Source: Lasiosphaeria ovina (lineage: Eukaryota; Ascomycota; Sordariomycetes; Sordariales; Lasiosphaeriaceae). Taken from it: a stretch of DNA of 64,000 bases. The stretch's first letter is position 1; every line of letters starts with the position of its first letter. Below, one piece after another: positions 1 through 11,739 of the stretch. Made by a program: the position numbers and the translations under genes. Below the pieces are notes generated by a model that saw nothing but the letters and a program-made list of their open reading frames with translations, did not search any database and was not told the origin of the DNA. The stretch covers positions 1,240,001-1,304,000 of the forward strand of contig JAULSN010000009.1 in NCBI GenBank assembly GCA_033439765.1, written 5' to 3'.

Positions 1-147
1 GGGTTCGCCCAGATCAGGTGGATATTGGATGGTCAAAAGGAGAAGTTCCGTCGGTGGCAGAAGATTGGAGAGTTTCCCGGGGCAGGCTGGGACGAAGCCC
101 TCAAGCAGTGGGTTCTTGAGCCGGCTGCCTGGGATGAGCTGATCAAA
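1..147 (+). pseudogene. Myb/SANT-like DNA-binding domain fragment, open at the window edge
   Basis: Frame 1 is open from the first base for 49 codons and stops at a good 5' splice site, GTAAGTGC, at 148. The peptide has the pattern of fungal Myb/SANT-like domains: an aromatic and basic helix (KFRRWQKIGEF), a GxGWD turn, and a closing VLEPAAWDELIK helix with conserved Trp residues. Such domains often accompany transposon-derived or uncharacterised fungal DNA-binding proteins. The start lies outside the window and I could not place the next exon with certainty; the open stretch at 2706-3023 is a candidate for the C-terminal part but the 2.5 kb between them is long for a fungal intron, so an insertion or loss is likely. 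Family call is by motif only. Confidence 0.45.
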
Positions 148-2705
148 GTAAGTGCTTTTTTTTTTTTTTTCCTTGATCTGGCTTTCCTTAATTTGGCTAT
201 GGCCATATATTTAACCTTGCATGTAGACAGACCCCAAGATAAGGGCATTGCGGGGCTGCTCGCTGCCATGGCTAGACCTCTCCAAAAAGTTGTGGGGCGG
301 CATACCGGAACCAGAGAGGCGCACTGCCGCCCAGGACTCGCCATCTCTTAGTGAAGGGCAGCATGTGTAGGAAGATCGGTGACCCCAAGGACTAGGTCGA
401 TGAAGAGGCATAACCTATATACATGTGAGGCCGATTGAATAGAGTGGTGATGTTATTTATGAGAATTCATCGGGGCACCCACCCTAACACTACGTATACC
501 CACCACTCCACACTTGCCAGCTATATCCAAGGACCCGTATCTTTAGCGGTAAAGAGTATTAGTGCATAGATGACTTCAGGCCAAATCGCGAATTACCTGA
601 GCGGTTCTGATGACTTCGACCTTGACTCCCTTGATACTTCGCTTCGCGCCTATACGGTTAAAAAAGACGATGTTGTGCCCACCGCCCGAGGTTTGAGGAT
701 TCTCATTAAACCATAACAGGTCCGCAACGTTTAGGCGACCCTTCGTGAGCAACGATATAGTCCTTTTAACTTAATAACGGCCCTTATCGACATGTTGAAG
801 CGTTATAAAGCTTCTCATAACATTGATTACTTTATTGACTGGGCCGATGAGGAGGATGCGACCGTACGGCGGGTAACGCGGGATTTTTAGACCTACAAGT
901 GGTATATAGAGCTTTGGAGGGACAACCCGAGGCGTTGCCTTTCGACAACACGTACAAGGCAATCTTTTCCTTATATAATTGTGCCCTATACAATTGTGGT
1001 GCGTTGCTAATAATTTTTCTCTCTTTAGTTAATCGGTTCAATATACCTCTCTTCAACATTACCGGCATTAACTCCTTGCATGCCAATTTCCACGTTGCCT
1101 TCTGACTTTCCAGCGGGGACACCGAAGAAGACTTCATTTGGCACTTCGACTGCCTTGAGAAGTTGGGGGGGTCTTGGGTCCTGCCGGCCGGCCCCTGTCA
1201 GAGGCAAGGCAAATGGTGATTCAGCTCATCGATGCACTTGCACCTGCACCCTATTCCATCATCCCCTGTGCGAACCCACCGCCAAATATTTAACCCATGT
1301 GAAAAAAGAACATTTAACCTATATGAGGTCATCAAGTCGAAGAAGGTTATCCGGAGAAGGGGTCAGACTCAACCTTATATGCTGGTTATGTTTTGACTAG
1401 GCTATATAACCTGGGTATCTTCTTGGGAGGAATCTGGTTCGTCCAAGCTCCGGTATCAACCTCGGCGGCGCAGACTTCCTGTGAGACGTCAGTGCCAAGC
1501 CCGCCTTTCCGGCCGTGCTCGTACTCGTGCTCGGATGGTGGCTGGCAGCTGATGCCCATGTTACGGGTTGTTGGAGGCCCGTCTTCGACAACAACAAGCG
1601 AACAAGTCTCAACTAGTTCCCAGCTAATGCACATATTACCAAGGGCAAGCAACCTATCTCGGCCCAAAGAACAGCTTCTTGGTGCACTGTAGGTACAAGG
1701 TATATCGGCGCCAAGGCCTTACAGCTCACCGCCTAGGAAAGTACCACATTTTACACCAAAATTACCACCACTTTCGCTAGCTGCACCGCTGCAAGTGCTG
1801 GCACCGCAATTGTACCGCAATTGCACAGGCAGCTGGAGCCATGCAAGCCCCTTTGCCGGGCGCTTTTCCAATGCATATCCAGTCCCAAACTCCTGACCGT
1901 GTCATCCTTTTTGGTCAATCATGATGTTCCAGCCCAATTACGCCTTCCCACGGCGGGAAGCCCTGGGTATTTATTTGCCGTGGGACCTGAGAGGGACAAT
2001 GCAAAGAAGAACAAAACCAAACCCAAACCCAACCCCAAAAAACGAACAAGCCAAAACAAAAGCAAACAACGTATTGCCGGGAAGTCAAGTTGGTTCCCTC
2101 ACAGGTGCTTGACCAGCTTGCGGTACTTCTCCAAGGCAATGTTACGCTGGTCCTCGTCGAACGTGATGGCGCCGGCATCGAAAAGCGAATGAGCCGATCG
2201 GCCTGGCTTGTAGCGGATCGTTTCAAGGGGAAAGTTGGCGTTGGACCTTTTCCCCTCAAACTACCTACGTTGACATTTTTGTTTCCAGTTTATTAAACCC
2301 TTGGATCAGCCGGTCTCTCTATTGTTTAGCTTGTATACGTTAATCAGGTAAATATCGATGTTGGGCGTCGTCGCTATGGCTTAGGTCTAATGAGCCGTGC
2401 GTGGCTGAGCAATGAGAGACGATAATTATTAGCAGATGCGGATCTGTTGAGAGAATATTTTGTTATGCACGACTTACGACTATCAATACGACTACGGTTA
2501 TCAGTACGACTATCTACGGCGATCACTAACTACTATGGTCAGCAGTAATTAGGAGACGACGAAACAGCAAGACCGAGTGGAGGGGACAGTCAGTTGGATT
2601 ACGACGGAGGGAAAGGGAGTGAAGGAAGATAGAGATGAGGAAAAGGGAGCAGGGTGTGGTGTATTCATTGGGATTTCGGGAATCACCAAAGGAGAGGACT
2701 TGTAA
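148..2705. other. No supported gene; degraded intergenic sequence
   Basis: All six frames are broken frequently. A short coherent run at about 1119-1218 (+) reads DTEEDFIWHFDCLEKLGG but has no recognisable family. A segment at 1536-1640 resembles 16310-16372 (shared GGTGGCTGGCAGCT and CCCAGCTAAT words), so part of this stretch is dispersed repeat. Confidence 0.4.
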
Positions 2706-3023
2706 CAGTTCGGTGCCACGGGCATCGCCGACAGTATCAAGGCCGATGCCAAGGCCGAGCACAGTCTCTTGCTCCACGGGGCCATCCGAAACTGCCGAAC
2801 CTTGGACGCCGGGGTCCAGACCGACTTGGCAAGGGTCCAGGACCTCGAGAAGCAGAAGAAGACGCCCCTTTCGACTCACACTAGTAGGTCGAAAGGGATA
2901 CGATACCTGAAGAAGATCTTCTTCAAGATACGGGAGGAGCGGGATTTGAAGAAAGCAATTTTGAAGAAATCATGGCTATGGAGAAGGCGTTGGGAGATGA
3001 TGGACCAATCGAACAAGGTATGA
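2706..3023 (+). pseudogene. Unidentified charged, helix-rich coding fragment
   Basis: One frame is open from 2706 to a stop at 3023 and encodes about 105 residues with alanine-, lysine- and glutamate-rich amphipathic runs (ADSIKADAKAEHSLLLHGAI, then LARVQDLEKQKK and KKIFFKIREERDLKKAIL). It has no clear start codon and no recognised domain. Composition and heptad-like spacing suggest a helical tail. It could be the C-terminal part of the Myb/SANT-like gene that begins at the window edge, but nothing in the sequence proves the link. Confidence 0.3.
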
Positions 3024-3164
3024 TATGTTCCACAGCTGCTTATGTCGCGGGCTGATGTGTTCCCATAGCTGGCTGCCCTGCGTCGTCTATCTATTGTAGA
3101 AGACAATAGGCTACTGGAGATAAAGAGCAGGAAGCCGGTAGCCTACCTATAGTGGGTAAGCGGC

Positions 3165-3250
3165 CTACCCTATACCGTGGTGTTTCTGTGCCCCGTCCAT
3201 TATTGAGTTACCGGCTAAAAGCAAAGGCAAACACGGAGAAGAAGATGAGA
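3165..3250 (+). repeat. Fragment of a dispersed repeat family
   Basis: The words CCCCGTCCATTATTGAGTT and CGGCTAAAAGCAAAGGCA recur in slightly altered form near 23230 and 28455. This is a short piece of the family annotated at 22860-23430. Confidence 0.5.
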
Positions 3251-3652
3251 AAGGCGATAGAGCTGGGCACGAAGAGAGAGATACATCCTGCCCACAACTT
3301 CGGCACCTGCCCACAGCGCTGCTGTACCCCGGGCGAAATGCCCCATGCCGGCCCTCGCTGCCATTACGGCTGCCTCGCGTAGCCTTGCCGTCTTGCCGAC
3401 CCGCCTGCGCCGCCGGCACGAATTTTTGCTTGCTATGGGCACCTATGTACCACAGGCAACCAGGCTACCCCTGCGGGTGGCCCGGCCCCCCCAGCCCAGC
3501 CAACCACACTGACTGCCACCACGGCAGTTTTTGTGCCCGGAGCCGCGGCGCGCAATGTGCCCGCAACACAGCCCACCCCCCCCCCCCCCCCCACCGCCGC
3601 CGTCATTAGCCTCCTGTGATACCCAGACCATATTAAGACGTTGCACCGATTC

Positions 3653-4055
3653 CTAGAACTGGACCCAGTCCACTTCTCGTCCTCGAAAAGCGTATACTGC
3701 AACTGGTTTACCGGCGCTGTCTCGCTCTCTCTGTAGTCGGAATAGCTGTACCACCTCGGACTCTTTAAAGTTCTTATCGAACCCCCAGGACTTTATCCGC
3801 CTCTTGTACATTTTCTGCCTGGCTTCCCACTTGTTTATCAGTGGACCCGTACGTTAATCTACACATCTCATTTGTCTGCGCGGGTGCTTACGTCGCTCGA
3901 AAGCCATGTTGGTCCTCCATAACTTTCATGACATCCTTTAGGGGCATGCTCTGGACGAGGTAGAGCTCCTGGATTAGGCCCTTGTGGAGGTGCCACTCGT
4001 CGCCACCCACCCAGCCCGAAGGCGAGTGGTTTTGTCCTTGATCCACATATTCCAT
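3653..4055 (-). CDS. Clr5 domain-containing protein, two exons, probably truncated
   Basis: Exon 1 runs 4055-3892 and exon 2 runs 3818-3653. The 73-bp intron has donor GTAAGC, a TTAAC branch-like motif and acceptor CCAG, and joining it in phase 2 restores one frame of 109 aa. The product contains a clear Clr5 domain (about residues 20-70): DEWHLHKGLIQELYLVQ, LKDVMKVMEDQHGFRAT, then QKMYKRRIKSWGFDKNFK. Clr5 is a fungal N-terminal domain usually followed by a long, variable, often repeat-containing region in proteins of unknown molecular function. Here the frame ends at TAG 3655-3653, after DWVQF, and stays open beyond it (ESVQRLNMVW) into a poly-Gly tract, so the stop may be a nonsense mutation in a longer gene. 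The ATG at 4055 is the nearest in-frame start. Confidence 0.7.
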
Positions 4056-5423
4056 GCCGTCTTTTTGTATATAACGCCTTTGATTTCAATTCAGTGGTTA
4101 TCTGGGGTGGTTGAAAGCTGAAAAAGGAGCAGAGCTGAGCGTGAATTTCAAGAGAAGGTTGCCATGGCTTTATCCCCCCTCTCCTTTCGTTGCGTCATTA
4201 CCTAGCTCATTTGGCGGGGATGAAGAAGTCAGTTTTCCGTCCAAGTTCTACCTAGTACAGGCGCAATGGGACGTACAATCTACGAAAAGGCCCAACAATG
4301 CTTTAGGCGAAGTGCTGCAAAATATTAAAGTCCTCCTGTAGCGAGTGTCACAGTACTCCAATACCACCACGTCAACTTCTCCAAGTGGATTAATTGAAGA
4401 GGCGGACAGCCAAGGATTTAAATACAGAACAGCGATGGACCGCTAAAACGTCGGGTGTGGCCGTGGACAGAAGCATGGCATTGGGTGTCTGCATGAGGTT
4501 GGCGTGCCGAATGTTGCCGGTATTCGCGAGCATGGAGCCTGAGACGGGTATGCATAGGAATAGCACCAACACCTTTACAGCGGTGTGTGGTCTCGTCACA
4601 CCTGGTGTCAACGTCCTTCTAGAAAATAGTCTATCCTTTAGTTCCCTCAACTGCTGGAGTGGTAAGAAGATACTTGTGAAATGGCCGAAAAGTTCCGCGG
4701 CCTTTAAGGGCGTGAGATGGTAAATATCATCCGCGAGCCGCCTCTGTGGCACTCTGGACAGGATAGTGATGCTGGGGCGGATCACGCCAGTATGAAGAGA
4801 ATGATATAGGCCATAGGTCGAGGAGAGAGATTAAAGGGTATGGCCCCTAGAGTGTGTCCAAACCCTATAAAAGTATCGTACTTTTTATAGGAGAGCTGGA
4901 ACTACATCCTGGTATAATGTAGTTTGCGCCAAGAATTGGGAAAGAGGAGTTGAAATCAGGATTCACGCAGCGGCTGTACCAAGTATTGGGCGCTTTACTC
5001 CTGAGGGAAGCACGTTCTGTCTCTTATTCAAGTCAAGCCAACAGCATCGACGTAGGTTATCAGCCAGCCAGCCAGCCTTCCGCTAGGAGCCAAGAGATAG
5101 ACGCTAGCAAGGTATAGGTAGTGGTGGCTCTTTAATGAGATACTATTGGAGTATTGTCTTGTATGAGGGCAAGAGACCAGTGCCAACTAGCGACTTGCAG
5201 GAGCCCAAGAGGTCAAGCCTCGTTATCACTATGAGAACTTGGCAATTTGAGCTCCCCGAACGAAAATTGCAGTCTTTTGTAGGCCCTGCCCCCCCCCCCC
5301 CGTTTTTCTGTGTCGTCTAGGAAGTAAAGTTGGCTTGCAAAACACAACACGGGAACGAACAAACAGCAGAAGAATGTCCTTAGCCAATAAAGTATCGACC
5401 CAGCCGCGGTACTGGGTGATTCA

Positions 5424-5645
5424 CTAATCTGGCTGAGCCGCACTGTGTAGCTCTTTATTGCGCGCAAAATCTGCGAAGGGGCGGCGCAGCCCGAAAAAAA
5501 GGTTTCCGTCGTTGGCAATATTCCACCTCATCTGGAATGCGAGCCGAGTGCCAAGGTTGATAACGGCGTCGACGGCTCCGTCCCCAATGTAGCCGCTGCC
5601 GCTTCCCCACAATCTTTTGTCGTCAATGAGAAAGAAAAAAAACAT
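5424..5645 (-). pseudogene. Possible coding relic of unknown family
   Basis: The minus frame encodes DKRLWGSGSGYIGDGAVDAV followed by an aromatic segment. Balanced residue use and a glycine-rich motif look more like real protein than shadow translation, but the flanks are not open and no family is recognised. Confidence 0.2.
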
Positions 5646-7529
5646 ATGACAATTATCCAGCCTTGGAGGGAAACGAAAGTTGATAGGTTATTTTTGTGCC
5701 ATAGGCGGAAACCTCGATTTTGCAAGGCGGTGCTAAGGTTCGTGAGTCAGTCGGTCGGTATGAGTCTGTTGGTGCTGTGCTGTTCTGTTCAGTAAAGGAA
5801 AAGGAAAATGATAGATTATACATGCCGAGAGAAGAAACACCAAGTCTCAGTGGCTCTGCCGACCACAACCGAGTCCATTGACAACGGCCACAAAATCTAA
5901 TCAAGGCACCGGCGCTCTAAGACTCTTAATTGCGCACCTGGGTCCCGTCTGCTCAGGAACTGTCCTCTAGGGCCGCTAAGTTCTACCGAGGCCACTAGGA
6001 GCAGGCCGGCTACATTGCAGGCATGGGATGGATGCCGTAATAAGGTATCTATCTCATTCTCGGCCGTGCCTTTGACGTCAGCGGCCCGCGTCTCTCCCAG
6101 TTGCCAAAGTCTCGGACCTTGCCAGCCACTCGCTACTATATCAGAAGTATTATCCATCTCCCGGCGAAGTCGCAGCCACCCCAATTGTTCTACGGGCATC
6201 ATTGATACACACGTTGTCTACCGTCTGACTTCTATGTACGTACGTGTATGTATCTTTGTTGCCTCTGCCATCAATCAGCTCCCACCGCAGTGGCCACAGC
6301 AACGGCAAGCACGTTGTTGCCGTCTCGTGACAGGCGCGCGCGGCGACATGGCATGCCCTGTGACGGGATCCCAACGGTAAACCTCCATCTCGGTCATGGT
6401 AAACGAGTCGTCAGCATCTGGCTCTGGCGTTGCGGCGGCCTCGCCGCCCTCATTCTTCAGCGGCTACATCCTCGTCGACACCCAGCTCGCCCTGCGCAAG
6501 CATCACGTCTCATCCTTCCCCTTGCCAAAACGAAAAAAATTACAAACGAACTACCGTTTTCTAAGCCTGAACAGAGGCAGCACCGCTATGGACGCCCACC
6601 CCTTTTAGATCACAGGCGAGAGCGCCTCGAACAAGTGGAATCCAGCACGCCCCGAGCTGTTGCAACGCTGGGCACAGGTGCCACCAACAACTAGTGATTC
6701 ACAGCGGCAGAGACTTTCGGTGCCCCCGTCACGGACCACGGATGTCTTTTGCGTGCTTTTGTCATCCCTCAGTGAGAAAAGAGCTGCACATGGCGGGGGG
6801 GTCGAACTTGTCGCTTCTTTCGACAAGATCCAGGTACTCCCAGCCCCCCCAAACCCCAGCCAGGCGCCTCCACCACGACATGGGAGCATTCATTGTTTGG
6901 TGGCCAGCTCAATCTCGCCCGCCGTGCCATAGACCCAAATATCAGCCTCAATCAGTCACGTCACCCAACCAACCAACCGGGAGGTCCCCGTACGTACAAT
7001 AACAAAGTAAGACAAGACAGACAGACGACTTCGGGGACCTCGGCCGGCTGCCTTCTTTGGAAAGTGTAGCAAAACAAAACACAGGCATCTCGGATAACCC
7101 AGATCGGCGTCTCCTTTTTACAAAGACACAGAGCTGCCGACCCCCCTCCAGTCGCTATCGCTATGGTACAACAGGCTGCCCGGAGACGGAGGCACCAGGT
7201 CCGTCCTCGCGAGGGATGGGCATAAACACCCCCTGTTGCTGCTTTCTGCCACACGCGCCCGGCCTCTGTCCGTCACCCACCCCCTCGAGCCAAGCAAGAA
7301 GTCTCAGCATCTACACAGAAGCATTCAAGCGGAGGCTGGCCAGGACCGAGCGGGAACCCCCGCAGCAGACCATCTGTTCGGGGTCTAGGGACGGGGCATG
7401 TAGACTTGTTAAGCGCAAGCAGATTCATCCGGCGGCGGCAGCCCCCTAGCCCGGGAGCCCCTATCCCTCTCTATCAGCAGGGGGGAGGCCACAAGCCCCA
7501 GGCGCAGCACCATTCGCCGCAACAGGGGT

Positions 7530-7531
<2 letters not shown>

Positions 7532-7600
<69 letters not shown>
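7532..7600 (+). repeat. Trinucleotide repeat (CAG)22 + CAA
   Basis: A run of 23 codons, 22 CAG then CAA, gives polyglutamine in an ORF at 7406-7693 that continues as GNEVEQLVEKLLPRTFKKL. The antisense translations (polyleucine, polyalanine) are shadows. The host ORF itself is unrecognised, so whether the tract is translated is open. Confidence 0.9.
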
Positions 7601-7602
<2 letters not shown>

Positions 7603-7983
7603 AAACGAAGTCGAGCAGCTTGTCGAAAAGCTGCTGCCGAGGACATTCAAGAAGCTACCGTCTAGGGGTTGCTTCTCTCGACCTTCAAGTTAACTTTGAC
7701 GTCGCAAAGCCTCGCCATACGTTACACAGCATGGCAGTGGGGTGAGGGCCTTCCTCGTGACGGGTGCAGGATCCGTCACAAGAACTGGGCGGGCTTTTTT
7801 CCAGGCGCAAGGCGCACTCCAACACAAACTGTCAGCATGCGATTACGGAGAGCGGCAATTACACACTGCCAGCAAAAGTGTGACTAGCGATAGCTCCCGT
7901 AGCCCCGCGCCCACGAGCGAGTGAGGTGAGGCGCCCAAGAGGCCTGCGAGAAGGTTGGCAAAGGGTCGGCATGCAGTGGCGAC

Positions 7984-8223
7984 ATGCAGCTTTATCATTT
8001 ACCAATCCTCGCCCTGTTTCTTTCGGCAGTGGTCGGTCTCCTCGGGGAGGGGGGCACGCGCGGGTCTTTGAGCGGTGTCGGCGGCGCCGTATCGGGCATC
8101 ACGGGTGGCCTAGGCGACGGCCTCGGCAAAGTCGGGCAGATCGGCGGCGGCGTCTTCCTGCGCTGTTCGTGTCGCCCGCCACGGGCGGGCTCCTGTCGAC
8201 TTTCCCAAGGTCCTCGGTGGTAG
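7984..8223 (+). CDS. Candidate small secreted protein, 79 aa
   Basis: The ATG at 7984 begins a hydrophobic stretch, MQLYHLPILALFLSAVVGLL, that has the form of a signal peptide with an Ala-Val-Val-Gly region near residues 16-19. A glycine-rich segment follows (GGAVSGITGGLGDGLGKVGQ, about residues 33-52) and then a Cys/Arg-rich tail. Small Gly-rich secreted proteins are common in fungi. The region is GC-rich and short ORFs arise there by chance, there is no paralog in the window, and the basic tail is unusual, so this stays a weak candidate. No intron or transcript evidence is visible. Confidence 0.22.
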   Translation: MQLYHLPILALFLSAVVGLLGEGGTRGSLSGVGGAVSGITGGLGDGLGKVGQIGGGVFLRCSCRPPRAGSCRLSQGPRW

Positions 8224-9756
8224 CAAAGCCCTCCAGAGCTCTGAAGAGGATAAAACCACCGAGTAGCGATAACCCATATCATCATCAGACAACGAACCGA
8301 CACACAACCACAGCTGCGCCTGCTGTTGTTGCTGGTAATGCTGCATCTGCTGCTGCAGGAACCTTTTGCTGCATCAATTGCTGCTGTTGGAGAGCCATAT
8401 TTCTTTGCACAACCCGTTTGCTTGCACGGATTGCAACTGTATCCGCTGCTGCATCATACGCTGCTGATGCTTTAAAACCCCCCCGGCATGGAACAACCAG
8501 ATGAAGGACAGCCGATGCCAGGGGTATCCACCCAGCCGCAAATCCGAGGCAACGGGGGCAGTTTCTAGCCACGGGAACTGTTCCGAAAGGTAAGTACATG
8601 GGACATACCAGACAAAGGACCACCGTATCGATTTGGAGAGAAGCGTACTAAAATACTTCCTCCTTTAGGGCAGGCAGCCAACGAACGGTGTTAACAGCTT
8701 GCGGCAAACGGCTTCTATTACTAACCGCCGAAAAGTGTTGGCAGTCAGTGCAGCGGGCATGTATAAGTCTTGTCCAGTAAGGTCGCCGTCTCTGTGTCCC
8801 CCATCCCTTATCCGGAGCACACAAGTATTTATCAGGGGTGATTCTCCGGATCCAGGTTTTCCCAGAAATATAGAAGAAGTGAATGCCATCCTCAAGCCAC
8901 TAGAGTACTCTCGTTGCCGAGCGAGTTGACGACGTTGAGAGCACCCGGTCTCTCTGACCGCGTGGGCGGCCGCTCGCCCGCCGCCTGTGAACACCTCGTC
9001 GGAACGTTGCTCTTCGCCCACGTAAAGTGATAAAAGTAGAAGCTCCTACCCCGACCCTGGGTCTCGTCGAAGCTCTCTTCGCGGCTTCCTTGGCATCGAG
9101 CTGCGCGACGAGGGCGAGCGCTGGATCGCCCGCGGCAACTGGGGCGACCGCCTGCAGCGCCGCGAGTGCGCCGGCGTCTGCGGCGACGTCGTCGGCGGCT
9201 TCGGGGAGGTCTGCGACGCCTGGAGGAAACGCCTCCAGGCCCAGGCCCAGGCCGAGCCGTCGTCAGCCTCGGCGCCGCCGTCGAGCGAGAGTCGGACCTT
9301 GAGGGGCTGCTGCCACTCAGGTCTGCCGAATAGCTGCTCGCCGAGGAAGCCGTCGGTGGACGAAGATGACGGCTGGCGCCATTGTTGTCAAGGACGCCTT
9401 CTTCTGGGAGAGGATCGGGTTCCGTAACGCATGGGTTACCGTTATGCAGGTGCCGCTCTTATACCTGCTTGCATCCAAGTGCAGCGGGGGTGTTCTCGGC
9501 GAGACGGCAGGCGCCTCATCCTCGTAGCCAGCCTAGATTGAGGGCGATACACACGAAGACAGTCACACGAAGACGGTTAAAGACATCGATGCGATCGTGG
9601 CTCACATCGGGATTGTCGATCTAGTTACTCGCCGTGTGGCGGTTGCCCCGGCGCTCCTGGGGCACCAGTGCCTCGATAGCGGGCTCAAAGAAGATAGCTG
9701 CCACAGCGATTTCCTACAGCATAGCCACGCTGAACTCAGGCGGGCGAGCTAAAAAG

Positions 9757-9975
9757 ACGAGCTATCTGACGGAGCTGATCGGGCGCTGCAACCGCTGGTA
9801 GGTTAAGCTTCTTCCCGTTGAGCAGGCTCTGCTTCCGGCGCCCACGTACACGCAGCGCGCGCGCGGACGGACGGCGCTGCAAGCAGTGGCCGTCACGCAA
9901 AATGTCGAGTGTGCAGCCATCCTGCTTGAACATGGCGCCGATATGGATCATGTGTCGAGCAATGGATGCACGCTA
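9757..9975 (+). pseudogene. Ankyrin-repeat protein relic
   Basis: A plus-strand frame contains one nearly canonical ankyrin repeat at 9865-9975: GRTALQAVAVTQNVECAAI followed by LLEHGADMDHVSSNGCTL. The TALQ and LLEHGAD signatures are typical of fungal ankyrin arrays. Upstream in the same frame, TSYLTELIGRCNRW ends in a TAG near 9799, and the frame closes shortly after the repeat. Large fungal ankyrin proteins normally carry many units, so this is a remnant of a decayed gene. Confidence 0.6.
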
Positions 9976-10562
9976 AAGGTGATTCTTCCGTCGGCGGGAT
10001 GAGCGGCGGCGGGGCGAAGGCGCTCTGCTGGTCAAAATCCAGGTCCAGGCCCAGGTCCAGCAGCGACACGGCCGCCGGCGACAGGTCGAAGCGGTGCCCG
10101 ATGACGGCCCACGACCCGCCTTGATATAATTTGCTTTATGATCATTTCGAGGGCTGTGACCTTTTCCTTTTCCTCTTCAAAAGTCGTGGTCGCGCCTCGC
10201 GTCTAGCGAGATGTCTTTTATTTTTCAGATTCGAAGTCGCCTTCCTGGCCATGGACTTGTGAAGCCCCGCGCTGCGCTGGGCGCAGATCGCGGCGCCGAT
10301 TCATCCTCTTCAGCGGCGAGACGGGAGGAAGATGTCAGCCGCGGAACGTTCTCCTCACTCCTCACGGACTACCCGCCCTCAGATCTCCTTGTCTTGTCTT
10401 GTTCCAGCCATGGCTCCAAGATTGGTCGAGGAAGGCAAGATCCAGATCCAGATCCTAGGTCAGACCGCTGATAGTGTTGTGTATACGGTTGCGAACGAAA
10501 GTAAGACAAGGTATACGAAGGATAGCCTCTCGATTCTGAAGGGCGGGACGGTCTGCGTGAAT
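9976..10562. other. No supported gene
   Basis: Short overlapping ORFs only. A plus-strand ORF at 10410-10655 reads MAPRLVEEGKIQIQILGQTA, with an open continuation (DSVVYTVANESKTRYTKD), and has a coding feel. It abuts the truncated FunK1 fragment on the other strand and is of unknown origin. Confidence 0.3.
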
Positions 10563-10757
10563 TCTTCCCGGCCTTTGGGTTGTCCACGAAGCCGACGTCC
10601 AACTTGCGTTCCACAGTCGAGCCCTGGATCGGATCGGCTTGTTGGGCTGTGCTAGTGGCCTGCAAGGCCACTTCTCGAAGACGGCCTTGGATGCTGCCAC
10701 GAGACCTGCCACTCGCCCGAAAAACGTCTCGTGGAATCGAGGGAGCCCGACGTCATG
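10563..10757 (-). pseudogene. FunK1 (fungal-type protein kinase) relic with frameshift
   Basis: The minus strand reads VGLPRFHETFFGRVAGLVAA, SKAVFEKW and RPLAQPNKPI, then in another frame QGSTVERKLDVGFVDNPKAG. The ERKLDVGFVD block and the preceding FHETFF and PLAQP(N)KPI words are characteristic of the region upstream of the FunK1 kinase core. The frame changes inside CCGATCCGATCCAG, where deleting one copy of GATCC rejoins the two halves, so a 5-bp tandem duplication broke the gene. Homology stops abruptly before the usual W-x-x-I-L-V-P-G-E-L-K motif, and the kinase core is absent. Confidence 0.65.
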
Positions 10758-11739
10758 AGATGAGGACTCTGTCTACATGCTTGCGGCACTCGGAGGAGTT
10801 GGCGAAGCTGCTCGTATTCGTATTGTGAAGCCACGGGGTTTGCTGAAGGGAAGAGGCTATGGGCTGAGGCGGCGGGGTAGGTTCGGTAACCACGTTGTAG
10901 ACCTCTTTCCAGATAAGCGCATAGTTAAAATAAGCTACCTGGCAAGTCAGGAAGGGGTCGCTGAACGGTGCCTCCGGCAGCCCTCCGGGGGCGCCTGCGG
11001 CGGGCTGCTCGCTGCGCTCGGTATTCCGCGGCTTAAGGAATCCGAGGATTATCCGATCGACCAGTCCCTGGAGTCCATTTCAGCACGGACGAAAACTGGC
11101 CAATCAGCGTTCGAAAAACATTCGGCACCCTCACGGTATTATAGAATACAGCCTCTCTACGCCACCTCCCGGCTCGCAAGCTCGCCTACGGTGGCTCCGT
11201 TCAGCTGAATCAATCGCAAACAACAGGAATTTGTCGTCATGCAGGTAGGTACGCCGCTTCATTTTCAATCGACAAGACTAATTAGCGATAGAAATGGCCG
11301 CGCCGCGCGCACGCCTTCGCCTTCGCCCGAGCACGCACCAGAGCCCGCGGCCGTGAGTCGGGTCTGCAACCTTGCATTCGCCGTCAACCTACAGCAGCAA
11401 GACAACCAGCAGCAAGACAACAGGAAATCACCACGGAGAATGCACTTGCGCACCACCAACTGTGAATGGCCTCAGTCGCGCGAGCTGAACTGAGGCGTGG
11501 AGCGATCCTGTGCCGCCAAGACCAAGACATTTGGCGCGCTTTATGTGCCCTGCCAGGGTGTTCCGCTTCCGCTTCCGCTGCTGCTGGTGACGAGAGCTGA
11601 TGTGTTCATCCCACAGCTGCTGCTGGCTGGCGTCGTGTCTATCTGTGTGGTGGACAAATGGTGGAGGAGGGTTGAAGCGTGCCGCTTTTAGTATCTGGGC
11701 TCATCAAAGCTTTGTCGCACCGTCACGTCACCAGTTTTT
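10758..11739. other. No supported gene; contains a dispersed-repeat core
   Basis: 10970-11022 is a copy of the GC-rich dispersed motif. At 11278-11301 the leader TTAGCGATAGAAATGGCCGC also occurs, with one change, before an ATG at 27677. The reading frame following it here closes after about 20 codons. Confidence 0.35.
10970..11022 (+). repeat. GC-rich dispersed repeat core
   Basis: The motif GCCTCCGGC...CCTCCGGGGGC...CTGCTCGCTGCGCTCG appears here and at 23171-23220, 27217-27268, 50472-50500 and 51113-51168. It contains a short palindrome around CTCCGGGGG. Confidence 0.6.

Larger units (their letters stand above)
4056..9756. other. Long stretch with no firmly supported gene
   Basis: Several ORFs of 90-150 codons are present on both strands but overlap one another and match no family I recognise. 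The more gene-like minus-strand pieces are 4390-4785 (131 aa, helix-rich, LTPLKAAELFGHFTSIFL) and 5897-6202 (101 aa). GC-rich low-complexity sequence dominates 6.9-9.5 kb, including the CAG tract at 7532 and CTG/CAG-rich sequence at 8330-8400. Confidence 0.35.

Noticed and set aside
7409..7646. Polyleucine and polyalanine ORFs at the CAG tract
   Set aside because: Shadow translations of the trinucleotide repeat.
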